A stretch of DNA of 64,000 nt, taken from positions 2,294,001 through 2,358,000 of the forward strand of contig NZ_JACCBM010000001.1 in the NCBI RefSeq assembly GCF_013409865.1, in the 5' to 3' direction. A model generated the notes under the pieces. It saw nothing but the letters and a program-made list of their open reading frames with translations, made no database searches and was not told the origin of the DNA. The translations under genes were made by a program, and so were the position numbers. Positions 1 to 8,652 of the stretch are shown here, one piece after another (the stretch's first letter is position 1; each line of letters starts with the position of its first letter). The stretch is from Herbiconiux flava. GTDB taxonomy: Bacteria; Actinomycetota; Actinomycetes; Actinomycetales; Microbacteriaceae.

Positions 1-2
1 TC

Positions 3-1322
3 AACGACGACAAGCTCTTCCGGAAGGTGATGCTCCGCGTCCTTCCCCTCGCCATGCTCGGCTTCTTCCTCTCCTACCTCGACCGGGTCAACATCGGCTA
101 CGCGCAGGAGACGATGAGTGCCGACCTCGGGTTCTCCTACGCCGTGTACGGTCTCGGCGCCGGACTCTTCTTCGTGGGCTACTTCATTTTCGAGATCCCC
201 TCGAACCTCATTCTCGCCAAGGTCGGAGCCCGGAAGTGGATCGCCCGCATCATGATCTCGTGGGGCATCATCTCGGGCCTGATGTTCTTCGTGAACAGCG
301 AGTGGATGTTCTACGCGCTCCGGTTCATCCTCGGTGTCGCGGAGGCCGGGTTCATCCCGGGAATCCTCTTCTACATGGCGTCGTGGTTCCCGCCGAGCCG
401 CCGCGGGCGCGCCTGGGGCATCTTCTACATCGCACTTGCGTCGTCGGGACTGATCGGCGGACCGGTGTCGGGCGTCATCCTCGCCGGGATGGACGGCGTG
501 GCCGGTCACGCGGGCTGGCAGTGGCTGTTCTTCATCGAGGCCATCCCCACCGTCGTGCTCGGTGTCGTCATCCTGTTCGCACTCCAGGAGGACTTCCGCA
601 CGGTGAAGTGGCTGAACGGAGCCGAGAAGGACCGGCTCGGCGCGCTGCTGGCCGCCGAGGCGCCGAGCGGAGGGCATACGCCGCTCCGCGAGGTGTTCAA
701 GAGCAAGCTCATCTGGATGCTCACGGCGGTCTACTTCTCCTACAACTTCGCGCTCTACGGCATCAGCTTCTGGCTGCCGAACCTGGTCGGTGAACTCGGC
801 TTCGCCGGGCCCATCGCGATCGGCTTCATCTCGGCCATACCGAGTCTCGCGGCCATCGTCTCCATGGTGACGTTCGGGTTCCTCTCCGACCGCGTCGGCG
901 AACGCAAGAAGTTCATCGCGGCGGCCTTCGTGCTGTCGGCGCTCGGATTCGCCCTCTGCATCGTCGCCGGCACCGACAACCCGATCCTCGGTGTGATCGG
1001 CCTGAGCCTGGCCAACGCGGGTGCTCTGTCGATCCCGGCGATCTTCTGGAGCTTCCAGACCTCGATGCTCGCCGGCACCGCCCTGGCCGGTGGCATCGCG
1101 CTGATCAACTCGACCGGCAACCTCGCCGGCTTCGCGGCGCCCTACCTGATCGGGGCCGTCAAGGACTCGCTCGGGTCGGCCACGGTCGCCCTGTACGTCA
1201 CGGGAGCGATCATGCTCGTGGGTGCGGTGCTCGTGCTCACGATCAAGCGGAGCGGCCGCGTACCCCGCGAGGGCGATGCTCCGGCCGAGATGCGGAAGGT
1301 CGCCGAGCAGAACTCGATCTGA
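3..1322 (+). CDS. MFS transporter, ACS (anion:cation symporter) family, 5'-truncated by window edge
   Basis: Inner-membrane secondary carrier of about 12 helices, most likely importing an organic anion. The motif LSYLDRVNIGYA near the start is typical of the anion:cation symporter family (tartrate, phthalate and hydroxyphenylacetate carriers). A GTG at 27 could start it, but the frame stays open to the left edge and the codons before it read DDKLFRKV, the usual family N-terminus, so the true start lies outside the window. The tail is charged and cytoplasmic. The substrate cannot be read from sequence. The next gene, a PadR regulator, is 110 bp away with its own upstream region. Confidence 0.9.
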   Translation, partial: NDDKLFRKVMLRVLPLAMLGFFLSYLDRVNIGYAQETMSADLGFSYAVYGLGAGLFFVGYFIFEIPSNLILAKVGARKWIARIMISWGIISGLMFFVNSEWMFYALRFILGVAEAGFIPGILFYMASWFPPSRRGRAWGIFYIALASSGLIGGPVSGVILAGMDGVAGHAGWQWLFFIEAIPTVVLGVVILFALQEDFRTVKWLNGAEKDRLGALLAAEAPSGGHTPLREVFKSKLIWMLTAVYFSYNFALYGISFWLPNLVGELGFAGPIAIGFISAIPSLAAIVSMVTFGFLSDRVGERKKFIAAAFVLSALGFALCIVAGTDNPILGVIGLSLANAGALSIPAIFWSFQTSMLAGTALAGGIALINSTGNLAGFAAPYLIGAVKDSLGSATVALYVTGAIMLVGAVLVLTIKRSGRVPREGDAPAEMRKVAEQNSI

Positions 1323-1394
1323 GCGCCGGCGAACGGCGACTGACGGTCTGCTGGGAGGTCGGGCCGGGGCCTGCCGGAGGGTGTCGGTGAGGCA

Positions 1395-1417
1395 TATCGT
1401 TGAGTATCGTTCGCGAT
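1395..1417 (+). promoter_or_regulatory. Putative PadR operator: two TATCGTT direct repeats
   Basis: TATCGTT occurs at 1395-1401 and 1405-1411, one helical turn apart, followed by CGCGAT; ATCG at 1396 and CGAT at 1414 also form a loose dyad. The element lies just upstream of the ribosome binding site GGAGG (1424-1428) of the PadR gene, which suits autoregulation. Binding is inferred from position only. Confidence 0.4.
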
Positions 1418-1433
1418 CACAACGGAGGTCATC

Positions 1434-1988
1434 ATGAGCAACTCGTTTCCCACCGGCGGTTTCGGCGCCGGCATGAACGCCGACAGCATCTGGCAGGCCA
1501 TGGAGCAGTTCCGCGCCCGCTTCGAGAAGAAGACCGGCACCCGTGTCGGCAAGGGCGACGTGCGCGCCGCCGTGCTGGCCCTGCTGGCCGAGCAGCCGAT
1601 GCACGGCTACCAGATCATCCACGAGATCGAGGAGCGCTCGGGCGGCAGCTGGAAGCCCAGCGCCGGCTCGGTCTACCCGACCCTGCAGCTGCTCGCCGAC
1701 GAGGGTCTCGTCAGCGCCGAGGAGTCCAACGGACGCAAGACCTACGCGCTCACCGAGGCCGGCCACGTCGTAGCCGCCAACGAGGGCGTGAAGTCGACCT
1801 TCAGCGGTGACGACGAGTCGCCCGGCGAGAGCAAGCGCGACCACGGCGCCCTGCCCAAGGCCGGCTTCGAGCTGGCCCAGGCCGCCGCGCAGGTGGGCCG
1901 CACCGGCACGCCGGCTCAGGTCGAGCAGGCCGTCAAAGAGCTCGAGGACGCGCGCCGCCGGCTGTACGCGATCCTCGCCCAGGACTGA
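1434..1988 (+). CDS. PadR family transcriptional regulator
   Basis: Winged-helix repressor of 184 aa. Residues about 40-105 carry the PadR core: PMHGYQIIHEIEERSGG, then SAGSVYPTLQLLADEGLV and a basic wing ending in TYALTEAG. The C-terminal half (about residues 135-182) is helical and Ala/Glu-rich, as in PadR dimerisation regions. The ATG follows GGAGG by 5 nt. The AarF-like gene starts 5 bp after the stop, so the two are almost certainly one transcript. PadR proteins often control transporters or envelope stress genes; the real target is unknown. Confidence 0.92.
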   Translation: MSNSFPTGGFGAGMNADSIWQAMEQFRARFEKKTGTRVGKGDVRAAVLALLAEQPMHGYQIIHEIEERSGGSWKPSAGSVYPTLQLLADEGLVSAEESNGRKTYALTEAGHVVAANEGVKSTFSGDDESPGESKRDHGALPKAGFELAQAAAQVGRTGTPAQVEQAVKELEDARRRLYAILAQD

Positions 1989-1993
1989 CCCGG

Positions 1994-3805
1994 GTGAGCA
2001 CGGTCCGGCCCGACCGCGGAGACGAGGTTCCCGCGGCGCGGGTCGCCCGCGCGCGCTACAACCGCATCCTGCGCTTCGCCGGCTGGAACCTCGCGGTGAC
2101 GTGGTTCTTCGAGCTGGCGCTGCCGCGGATCGGGCTGGTGAAGATCGCCGAGCGCACGCGCACGCGGCGCATGCAGAAGTTCGCGCGCAAGTTCCACGTG
2201 CTGGCCGTCGATCTCGGCGGGCTGATGATCAAGGTGGGACAGTTCATGTCGTCGCGCCTGGATGTGCTGCCCCCGGAGATCACGAAGGAGCTCGAGGGGC
2301 TGCAGGACGAGGTGCCGGCGGTGCCGTTCGAGCTGATCCGACGGCTAGCCGAGGCCGAGCTGGGCGTGCCGCTCGCCGAGGCCTTCGCCTGGGTCGACGA
2401 GACACCGGTCGCCGCCGCCTCGCTCGGGCAGGCGCACCGGGCCCGGCTCGGGCCGCTCGACGCCGCCGACACGGGGCTGGATGCGGTGGTGCTGAAGGTG
2501 CAGCGCCCCGGCATCGACGAGATCGTGCGGGTCGACCTCGCCGCGCTGCGGAAGGTCGGCGGGTGGCTCAGCCACGTGCGGCTCGTCTACTCCCGTGTCG
2601 ACGCTCCGGCGCTGGTCGAGGAGTTCGCCGCGACCTCGCTGGAGGAGATCGACTACCTGCACGAGGCGCGCAGCTCGGTGCAGTTCGCGGAGATCTTCGC
2701 GAACGACGCCCGGGTGAACGTGCCCGAGATCGTCTGGGAGCGGAGCACCCGGCGGGTGCTGACGCTCGAGGACGTCACCGCGATCAAGATCACCGACCAC
2801 GAGGGGCTGCTGGCCGCGGGGATCGACCCGGCCGAGGTCGCGCCGGTGTTCGCCGCGGTGATGTTCGATCAGCTGTTCACGACAGGGTTCTTCCACGCCG
2901 ACCCGCACCCGGGGAACATCTTCGTGACGCCTCGGGTGGTCGGGGCTGCGCTGGTCGCCGGGGCCGTGCCGGTCGCCGGGGCCGCGCCGGTCGCCGGTGC
3001 GGCGGGTGCGGCGTCGGGCGCGCAGGGTGATGCGACGGATGCAGCGGTCGAGCATCCGTTCACCCTCACCTTCATCGACTTCGGCATGATGGGCATGGTG
3101 CCGCCGTCGACGCGCGCCGGCCTCCGCAAGATGCTCATCGCCGCCGCCTCGCGCGACGGCAAGGGGCTCGTGGATGCGGCCCGCAACCTCGGCGTGCTGC
3201 TTCCCTCGGCCGACACCAGCGAGCTCGAGCGGGCGATGACGCAGCTGTTCGCGCGGTTCGGCGGGATGGGGTTCGCGGAGCTGCGCGAGGTCGACCCGCG
3301 GGAGTTTCGCGAGTTCGCGGTGCAGTTCGGCGACGTCGTGCGGGCGCTGCCGTTCCAGCTGCCGGAGAACTTCCTGCTGATCATCCGGGCGATGTCGCTG
3401 ACGTCGGGGGTGGCGAGTGCGCTCGACCCCGCGTTCAACCTGTGGGACTCGGTCGAGCCCTACGCGCAGCGGCTGATCCGCGAGGAGCGCGGCAACGTGG
3501 TGCAGGACGTCGCGCGCCAGGCCGCGGAGAGCGCCCGCGTCGCGCTGCGACTGCCGGGGCGGCTCGACTCGCTCGCCACGCAGTTCGAGGAGGGCACCCT
3601 CTCGGTGCAGAGCCCCGCGATCGAGAAGCGGGTCGCGCGGCTCGAACGCTCGATCGGGCGGGTGGTCTCGGCGATCGTGTTCGCGGCGCTGCTCGTGGCG
3701 GGCACGGTGCTGCGGGGCGACGACGTCGTCTTCGGCACGGTGGTGATGGCGGTCTCGGCCCTGCCGCTGCTGCACGCGCTCTTCTCGGGGCGCCGCGGGC
3801 GCTAG
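1994..3805 (+). CDS. AarF/UbiB (ABC1) family atypical kinase-like membrane protein
   Basis: Atypical protein-kinase-like ATPase of 603 aa, GTG start 5 bp after the PadR stop. Visible family motifs: KxGQ (IKVGQFMSSR, about residue 80), the Ala-rich nucleotide loop AAASLGQAH (about 140), the catalytic-loop motif HADPHPGN (about 301) and the metal-binding DFG (about 360). Two helices close the C-terminus (about 555-600), anchoring it in the membrane. Members support isoprenoid-quinone or other lipid metabolism; the substrate is unproven. Odd: about 40 Ala/Val/Gly-rich residues, encoded partly by an 18-bp tandem repeat, are inserted between HPGN and DFG, where the family normally has a short turn. 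Confidence 0.9.
   Translation: MSTVRPDRGDEVPAARVARARYNRILRFAGWNLAVTWFFELALPRIGLVKIAERTRTRRMQKFARKFHVLAVDLGGLMIKVGQFMSSRLDVLPPEITKELEGLQDEVPAVPFELIRRLAEAELGVPLAEAFAWVDETPVAAASLGQAHRARLGPLDAADTGLDAVVLKVQRPGIDEIVRVDLAALRKVGGWLSHVRLVYSRVDAPALVEEFAATSLEEIDYLHEARSSVQFAEIFANDARVNVPEIVWERSTRRVLTLEDVTAIKITDHEGLLAAGIDPAEVAPVFAAVMFDQLFTTGFFHADPHPGNIFVTPRVVGAALVAGAVPVAGAAPVAGAAGAASGAQGDATDAAVEHPFTLTFIDFGMMGMVPPSTRAGLRKMLIAAASRDGKGLVDAARNLGVLLPSADTSELERAMTQLFARFGGMGFAELREVDPREFREFAVQFGDVVRALPFQLPENFLLIIRAMSLTSGVASALDPAFNLWDSVEPYAQRLIREERGNVVQDVARQAAESARVALRLPGRLDSLATQFEEGTLSVQSPAIEKRVARLERSIGRVVSAIVFAALLVAGTVLRGDDVVFGTVVMAVSALPLLHALFSGRRGR
2950..3003 (+). repeat. 18-bp tandem repeat x3 inside the AarF-like gene
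   Basis: Three near-identical 18-bp units (2950-2967, 2968-2985, 2986-3003) encode about VPVAGA per unit. They sit between the two active-site motifs of the AarF-like kinase and keep the frame. Confidence 0.8.
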
Positions 3806-3834
3806 GCGAGTGCTGACCAGTCGCAGCCGCTCGG

Positions 3835-4584
3835 CTACGACGCAGGTGCGGTGGACGTCGGCGTCGGGAGGGCGGGGAGACCCGGGATCGGCCGCGGCGT
3901 GCGGTCACGCTGCGGCGGGTCGGGGAGCACGAGCGTGCGGTCGCCGAGCGGGGACGCGAGGGGGATGCGGACGATCAGCAGGTCCTCGGCGTCGGGGTCG
4001 CCGAACCGCAGGCTGTCGCCGCCGCAGGTGACGGGCTCGTCGAGCACCTCGAAGCCGATGCCCGTGACAGCCGCCGTCACGGTGGTCTCGGTCTCCGTGA
4101 CGAGCACCGGGCCCGGGCGGCAGCCGCCGGCGATCACCGCCACCAGCAGGTCGCCCTCGTCCACGTCGCCGATGTCCCCGACCGGGTCGACGCCGACGAC
4201 CGCCGAGCGGTACACACGCAGGCCCTGCGTCTCGCCGCTGTAGCCGCCGATCGTCGACTGCACGCTCGACACCTCGCGCACCTCGGGGTCGAGGTCGATC
4301 TCGAGCTCGTCCGAGGAGAGGTAGCGACCGATCTCCCACGCCTCCTTCAGCGACGCGCGGTCGCGGCTCTGCCCCTGGGTGACGAGCGTCACGATCACCA
4401 GCACGACGGCCACGATGAGCAGCACCACGCCGGATCCGCGGGTGTAGGCGATCCACGCGGCGCTCGGCATCGCCTTGTCGCCGTCGGCCAGCTGCCAGCG
4501 TGATCCGAAGAGCATGGCGCGGGGCGGGGCCAGCAGGCACCAGAGGCCGGCGAGCGCGATCACGGCGGCGAGGAGGTAGAGCAT
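3835..4584 (-). CDS. Two-helix membrane protein with extracytoplasmic Pro/Asp-rich domain, unknown function
   Basis: 249 aa. Helix 1 spans about residues 2-20, helix 2 about 50-70; the stretch between them (RAMLFGSRWQLADGDKAMPSA) resembles small DUF6199-type two-helix proteins, a tentative match. A soluble part of about 180 residues follows, containing two Cys (GGCRPG and TCGG) that could form a disulfide, and a Pro/Thr tail. The ATG lies 6 nt after TAGATT, a leaderless promoter. Its 3' end converges with the AarF-like gene (30 bp gap). No function can be named. Confidence 0.8.
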   Translation of the reverse strand: MLYLLAAVIALAGLWCLLAPPRAMLFGSRWQLADGDKAMPSAAWIAYTRGSGVVLLIVAVVLVIVTLVTQGQSRDRASLKEAWEIGRYLSSDELEIDLDPEVREVSSVQSTIGGYSGETQGLRVYRSAVVGVDPVGDIGDVDEGDLLVAVIAGGCRPGPVLVTETETTVTAAVTGIGFEVLDEPVTCGGDSLRFGDPDAEDLLIVRIPLASPLGDRTLVLPDPPQRDRTPRPIPGLPALPTPTSTAPAS

Positions 4585-4590
4585 CCGCCC

Positions 4591-4596
4591 AATCTA
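4591..4596 (-). promoter_or_regulatory. -10 box TAGATT of a leaderless transcript
   Basis: On the minus strand TAGATT is followed by 6 nt and then the ATG at 4584, the spacing expected when transcription begins at or next to the start codon. Confidence 0.55.
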
Positions 4597-4831
4597 GCGA
4601 GAGTGGGCGACACCTGTCGGGCGGCGGGGTGGGGCGGGCGTATCGGGCCGCCGGGTGGGGTGGGGCAGGCCCGCCACGCGGGAGGCGGCGCGGCGCGGCG
4701 CGGCGTGCGGTCAGGAAAGGCGGGGCGGGCGTGCCGCGGGGCCGCGTGCTGTGGCGCTGGGCGTCGGCCCGCGCATCCGGCCTGGGCGTCGACCGCGAGG
4801 TCGTGGGCGCGCCCTTGCCGTGCGTCGCGAT

Positions 4832-6367
4832 GTGACTAGGTTGGCGAGCATCACCCGCTCCGAGCGAAACGGCATCGCCATCCCTCACACCTCTGCGGCT
4901 CTCCCCGAGGAGCTGCCCACCCTCGTCTGCCTGCACGCCCTCGGCTCCAGCCGCCACGCCTTCGACGAGCTCGGGGCCCGGCTGGAGGGCAGGTTCCGGA
5001 TGCTCGCCCTCGACCTCCCCGGATTCGGTGACGAAGCGGCGCGGGGCGCGACCACCGTCGAGGAGACGGTGCAGTACGTGCTGGCGCGGATCGCCTTCGC
5101 CGCGCCGCAGCGCTTCCTGCTCCTCGGACACTCGATGGGCGGCAAGATCGCCACCATCGTCGCCTCCCGCCTGCTGAGCGGCGAGGCCCCGGTGTTCGGT
5201 CTGGCCGGCGTCGTGCTGCTGGCCGGCTCGCCGCCGTCGCCCGAGCCCATGGAGGAGGAGCGCCGCGAGCAGATGATCGGCTGGGCCAGCTCCGGCCCGG
5301 TCACCGGCGGCGACGCCCGCACCTTCATCGAGGCCAACACGGCCGGACCGCTGTCGCCGGCCGATGACGCACTCATGCTCAGCGACCTCGCCCGCACCGC
5401 GCCCGAGGCGTGGATCGCCTGGCTGAACCGGGGGAGCGAGGAGGACTGGAGCCCGGTCGTCGAGCCGCTCCCCGTCCCGGCACTCATCGTGAGCGGTCGC
5501 GAGGACGGCGACCTCGGCGAGCAGGCCCAGCGCGAGCTCAACGGCCCGCTCTACCCGCGCGCCACGTTCGCCGTCGTCGACGACGCGGCGCACCTGCTGC
5601 CACTCGAGCAGCCGGGCGAGGTCGCCGCCCTGATCGAGAGCCTCTGGCAGCTGTCGGCCGGCCGCGGGCCGGCGATCCCGCGCGACGTCGCTGCCGTCAT
5701 CGCGTCCGACCGAACCAGCCGCCGCACCCGCGGGATCCTCGCCCGCCGGGCGCTCGGCGACGACGTGCTGTACGAGCTGCAGGTGCTGACCGCGGCGCAG
5801 CTGACGACGCTGCGGGCCGTCGCGGCGCGGGTGGTACCGCAGGAGGGCGAGGCCATCGACCTGGCGGCCCGCCTCGACGCGCAGCTCGCCGCCGGCACGG
5901 GCGACGGCTGGCGCAATGCCGAGCTCCCGGCGGACCCCGAGGCGTACGCGCTCGCACTCGATGCGCTGGCACGCGCCGGCTTCGAGAGCCTGGCTCCGGA
6001 CGAGCAGGACTCGCGCCTCGAGCGTCTCGCCGCCGGGCAGGGACCGGCCGCCGGCACCCTCTCGGCCGAGCAGCTCGCGAGCTGGTTCGAGGACGCGTGT
6101 GCGGATCTCGTGAAGCTCTGGCTCGCGCATCCGGCCTCTCTCGCCCGCGTCGGCTTCGACGGCTTCGCGGCCGGTGGCGACGGGGTGCGGAAGCAGGGCT
6201 TCCAGCTGCTCGTCGCGGGGGCGCGGGAGGAGTGGGAACCGGCGCTGCGACAGCGTTCCGCCGCGACCCCGTCCCACCGTGACGCCGACACCCCCGGTCC
6301 CCGCCATGCCGCCGAACACGCCCGGCCCACCACCGCATCCGCCCCCGACCCGAAGGCCCACGCATGA
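4832..6367 (+). CDS. Alpha/beta-hydrolase fused to a gluconate 2-dehydrogenase subunit 3-like domain
   Basis: 511 aa from the in-frame GTG at 4832. Residues about 20-285 are an alpha/beta-hydrolase: oxyanion motif HALGSS, nucleophile elbow GHSMGGK (Ser about 101), acid in SGREDGD and His in DDAAHLLPLEQP. After a linker, residues about 312-455 (from LTAAQLTTLRAVAARVVP to GGDGVRKQGF) match gluconate-2-dehydrogenase subunit 3 proteins, which partner membrane or periplasmic GMC dehydrogenases. A Pro/Ala/His tail ends in ATGA, overlapping the GMC flavoprotein gene, so the two are coupled and probably form one complex. A TAGGTT -10 box (4837-4842) sits 7 nt before an in-frame ATC (4850), leaving the start uncertain. 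No signal peptide is visible. Confidence 0.85.
   Translation: MTRLASITRSERNGIAIPHTSAALPEELPTLVCLHALGSSRHAFDELGARLEGRFRMLALDLPGFGDEAARGATTVEETVQYVLARIAFAAPQRFLLLGHSMGGKIATIVASRLLSGEAPVFGLAGVVLLAGSPPSPEPMEEERREQMIGWASSGPVTGGDARTFIEANTAGPLSPADDALMLSDLARTAPEAWIAWLNRGSEEDWSPVVEPLPVPALIVSGREDGDLGEQAQRELNGPLYPRATFAVVDDAAHLLPLEQPGEVAALIESLWQLSAGRGPAIPRDVAAVIASDRTSRRTRGILARRALGDDVLYELQVLTAAQLTTLRAVAARVVPQEGEAIDLAARLDAQLAAGTGDGWRNAELPADPEAYALALDALARAGFESLAPDEQDSRLERLAAGQGPAAGTLSAEQLASWFEDACADLVKLWLAHPASLARVGFDGFAAGGDGVRKQGFQLLVAGAREEWEPALRQRSAATPSHRDADTPGPRHAAEHARPTTASAPDPKAHA
4837..4842 (+). promoter_or_regulatory. -10-like TAGGTT 7 nt before an in-frame ATC codon
   Basis: The spacing copies the leaderless promoters elsewhere in this window, but the codon at the expected start (4850) is ATC rather than ATG/GTG. 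The GTG at 4832 would lie upstream of the transcript start. Confidence 0.4.
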
Positions 6368-7917
6368 ACCTCACCGGCATGAAGCGCTACGCCGAGACCG
6401 AGGTCGTCGACGCCGTCGTGATCGGCACGGGAGCCGGCGGCGCCCCGATCCTCGCGAGCCTCGCCGCGCGCGGCCTCAGCGTGGTCGCCCTCGAGGCCGG
6501 CCCGAACTTCGAGCCCGAGCAGCACACCCCCGACGAGACCGAGGCCGTCGAGATCAACTGGATGGCCGAGCGCCTGAGCGGCGGCGACGACCCCACCGCC
6601 TTCGGCCAGAACAACAGCGGACGCGGCGTCGGCGGATCGACCCTGCACTGGGGCGCCTTCACACCCCGTCCGCAGCGCGCCGACATCCGCCTGAGGAGCG
6701 ACTCGGGCGTCGGTGAGGACTGGCCCGTCGACTTCGACGAGCTCACCCGCTACATCGAGCGTGCCGAACGCGACATCGGCGTCTCGGGCCCGACCGGCTA
6801 CCCCTGGGATCCGGCCCGCCGCTACGACTACCCGGCCACCCGCCGCAATGCGTCCAGCGACATGATGATGAGCGGATGCTCGGCCCTCGGCATCCGCGCC
6901 ACCGACGCCCCGGCGGCGGTCCTCACCCGCGACCGCCACCAGCCGAACGGCGGCCCGCGACAGGCCTGCGTCTCCTGCGGCGCCTGCCACCAGGGATGCC
7001 GGACCTCCTCGAAGGCCAGCATGGACACCACGTACCTGCCGGCCGCGGTGGCATCGGGAGCCGAGATCCGGGCCGAGGCCATGGTGCACGCCATCGAGAC
7101 CGACGCCTCGGGCCGCGTCGTCGCCGTCGTCTACCGCCAGGACGGGGTGGACCACCGCCAGCGCTGCGCGAACCTGTTCCTCTGCGCCGGCGGCATCGAG
7201 ACGCCGCGGCTGCTGCTGCACACCGGCCTCGCGAACAGCAGCGGGCAGGTGGGCCGCAACTTCATGGCGCACGGCGGCACCCAGGTCTGGGGCACCTTCG
7301 ACACCGAGATGCGCGGCTACCGCGGCTACCCCTCGTCGATCATCAGCGAGGACATGGTGCGCCCCGCCGACGCGACCTTCGCGGGCGGCTACCTCATGCA
7401 GAGCCTCGGCGTGATGCCGCTGACCTACGCGACCTCGCTGACGCGGGGCGGCGGTCTCTGGGGCCGTGGACTGATGGACGCGCTCGACGACTACGCGTTC
7501 GTGGCCGGCGTCGGCATCAACGGCGAGTGCCTCCCCGCCGAGGGGAACCGGCTCGAGCTGGCTTCCGAGACCGATGAGTTCGGGATCCCCAAGGCGCGCA
7601 TCCTGTTCTCGGCCGGCGAGAACGAGAAGGCACTCGACGAGCACGCGACCGCCACGATGCTCGCGATCGTGGAGGCGGCCGGCGCGACCAGCACGCGGGT
7701 GCTCGCCCGCACGGCGCATACGGTGGGCACCGCGCGGATGGGCGTCGACCCCGGCAGCTCGGTGGTCGACCCCGACGGGCGCTCGCACGACATCCCGAAC
7801 CTCTGGATCGCCGACAACTCGGTCTTCCCGAGCTCGCTGATCGCCAACCCGGCCCTGACGATCATGGCCCTGGCGCTGCGCACGGCCGATCGCTTCCTCG
7901 ATGTCGCCGGCGTCTGA
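6364..7917 (+). CDS. GMC family FAD-dependent oxidoreductase
   Basis: 517 aa flavoprotein that oxidises an alcohol, sugar or sugar acid. It has the FAD Rossmann motif GTGAGGAPI (residues about 20-28), the GMC box NNSGRGVGGSTLHWG (about 81-95), and a C-terminal GMC signature with the likely catalytic His in RTAHTVGTARMG and the closing NPALTIMALALR. A cluster CVSCGACHQGC (about 201-211) resembles the Cys patch of FAD-glucose/fructose dehydrogenases, where it can hold an Fe-S cluster. It overlaps the preceding gene by 4 bp (ATGA), and that gene carries the subunit-3-like domain. No Tat signal is apparent in either protein, unlike the classical periplasmic enzymes. Confidence 0.93.
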   Translation: MNLTGMKRYAETEVVDAVVIGTGAGGAPILASLAARGLSVVALEAGPNFEPEQHTPDETEAVEINWMAERLSGGDDPTAFGQNNSGRGVGGSTLHWGAFTPRPQRADIRLRSDSGVGEDWPVDFDELTRYIERAERDIGVSGPTGYPWDPARRYDYPATRRNASSDMMMSGCSALGIRATDAPAAVLTRDRHQPNGGPRQACVSCGACHQGCRTSSKASMDTTYLPAAVASGAEIRAEAMVHAIETDASGRVVAVVYRQDGVDHRQRCANLFLCAGGIETPRLLLHTGLANSSGQVGRNFMAHGGTQVWGTFDTEMRGYRGYPSSIISEDMVRPADATFAGGYLMQSLGVMPLTYATSLTRGGGLWGRGLMDALDDYAFVAGVGINGECLPAEGNRLELASETDEFGIPKARILFSAGENEKALDEHATATMLAIVEAAGATSTRVLARTAHTVGTARMGVDPGSSVVDPDGRSHDIPNLWIADNSVFPSSLIANPALTIMALALRTADRFLDVAGV

Positions 7918-7929
7918 CAGGGTGGAGTC

Positions 7930-8610
7930 ATGACCTACCCGCCGCAGCCCCCGTACTCCGCACCCGCCGGGCCGCCCGCCGCCGGCCTGCTGCCCAACAA
8001 GCTGGGGCTGGCGGCGCTCTGGGTGGGCATCGGGGCGTTCGTGGCCGCGCTCATCCCGTTCATCAGCTACTTCGCGATCGTGGTGGCGCTCGTCGGCATC
8101 GTGCTCGGCGTCATCGCGCTGGTGCTGCCGCGGCGGCGCAAGAAGGCGGCGACCGCGGGGTCGATCGTCAGCTTCGTGGCGCTGATCGTCTCGATCGGCA
8201 CGTCGATCTTCTACACGGTCGTGCTCTTCGGCAGCCTGATCAGTGCGATCACCGGCTCGTTCGAGACGACGCCGACCCCGCCGCTGGGTGAGTCGAGCGT
8301 CTCGCTGAGCTACGAGGTCGACGGCACGGGTTCCGATGTCGACATCACCTACACGACGTTCGTCGACGGCATCGACAGCACCCAGCAGGAGACCGGTCAG
8401 CGGCTGCCGTTCGAGCGCGACTTCGATGTGGCCTACGGTGGCGCGGCCACCTACAACAGCTACACGCTGACCGCGGTGAACGGTGACGACGGCGGCGACG
8501 TGACCTGCCGCATCTCGCTCGACGACCGTGTGCTGATCGAGCAGACCGCGTCCGGGGCCTTCGCCACGGCGACCTGCACGGTCAGCGGCACCGAGCTGCT
8601 CACGCAGTAG
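7930..8610 (+). CDS. Membrane protein with DUF4190-like helices and MmpS-like C-terminal domain
   Basis: 226 aa. A Pro-rich start leads to three or four hydrophobic helices (about residues 26-110) broken by a basic PRRRKKA turn. The exported C-terminal domain (about 120-226) starts SVSLSYEVDGTGSDVDITYTT and holds a Cys pair (TCRISL, TCTVSG), the pattern of MmpS-type accessory domains. It starts 12 bp after the GMC oxidoreductase stop, so it may share the transcript, though a functional link is not evident. The role is unknown. Confidence 0.8.
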   Translation: MTYPPQPPYSAPAGPPAAGLLPNKLGLAALWVGIGAFVAALIPFISYFAIVVALVGIVLGVIALVLPRRRKKAATAGSIVSFVALIVSIGTSIFYTVVLFGSLISAITGSFETTPTPPLGESSVSLSYEVDGTGSDVDITYTTFVDGIDSTQQETGQRLPFERDFDVAYGGAATYNSYTLTAVNGDDGGDVTCRISLDDRVLIEQTASGAFATATCTVSGTELLTQ

Positions 8611-8652
8611 GGCGCGCCGCGCCGAGCAGCCCGCTCCGAGGCACCCGCCCGC

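Noticed and set aside
3905-6361. An 818-codon minus-strand open frame
   Set aside because: It is antisense to the hydrolase fusion and overlaps the membrane protein gene in another frame; it is Arg/Gly/Ala-rich with no domain.
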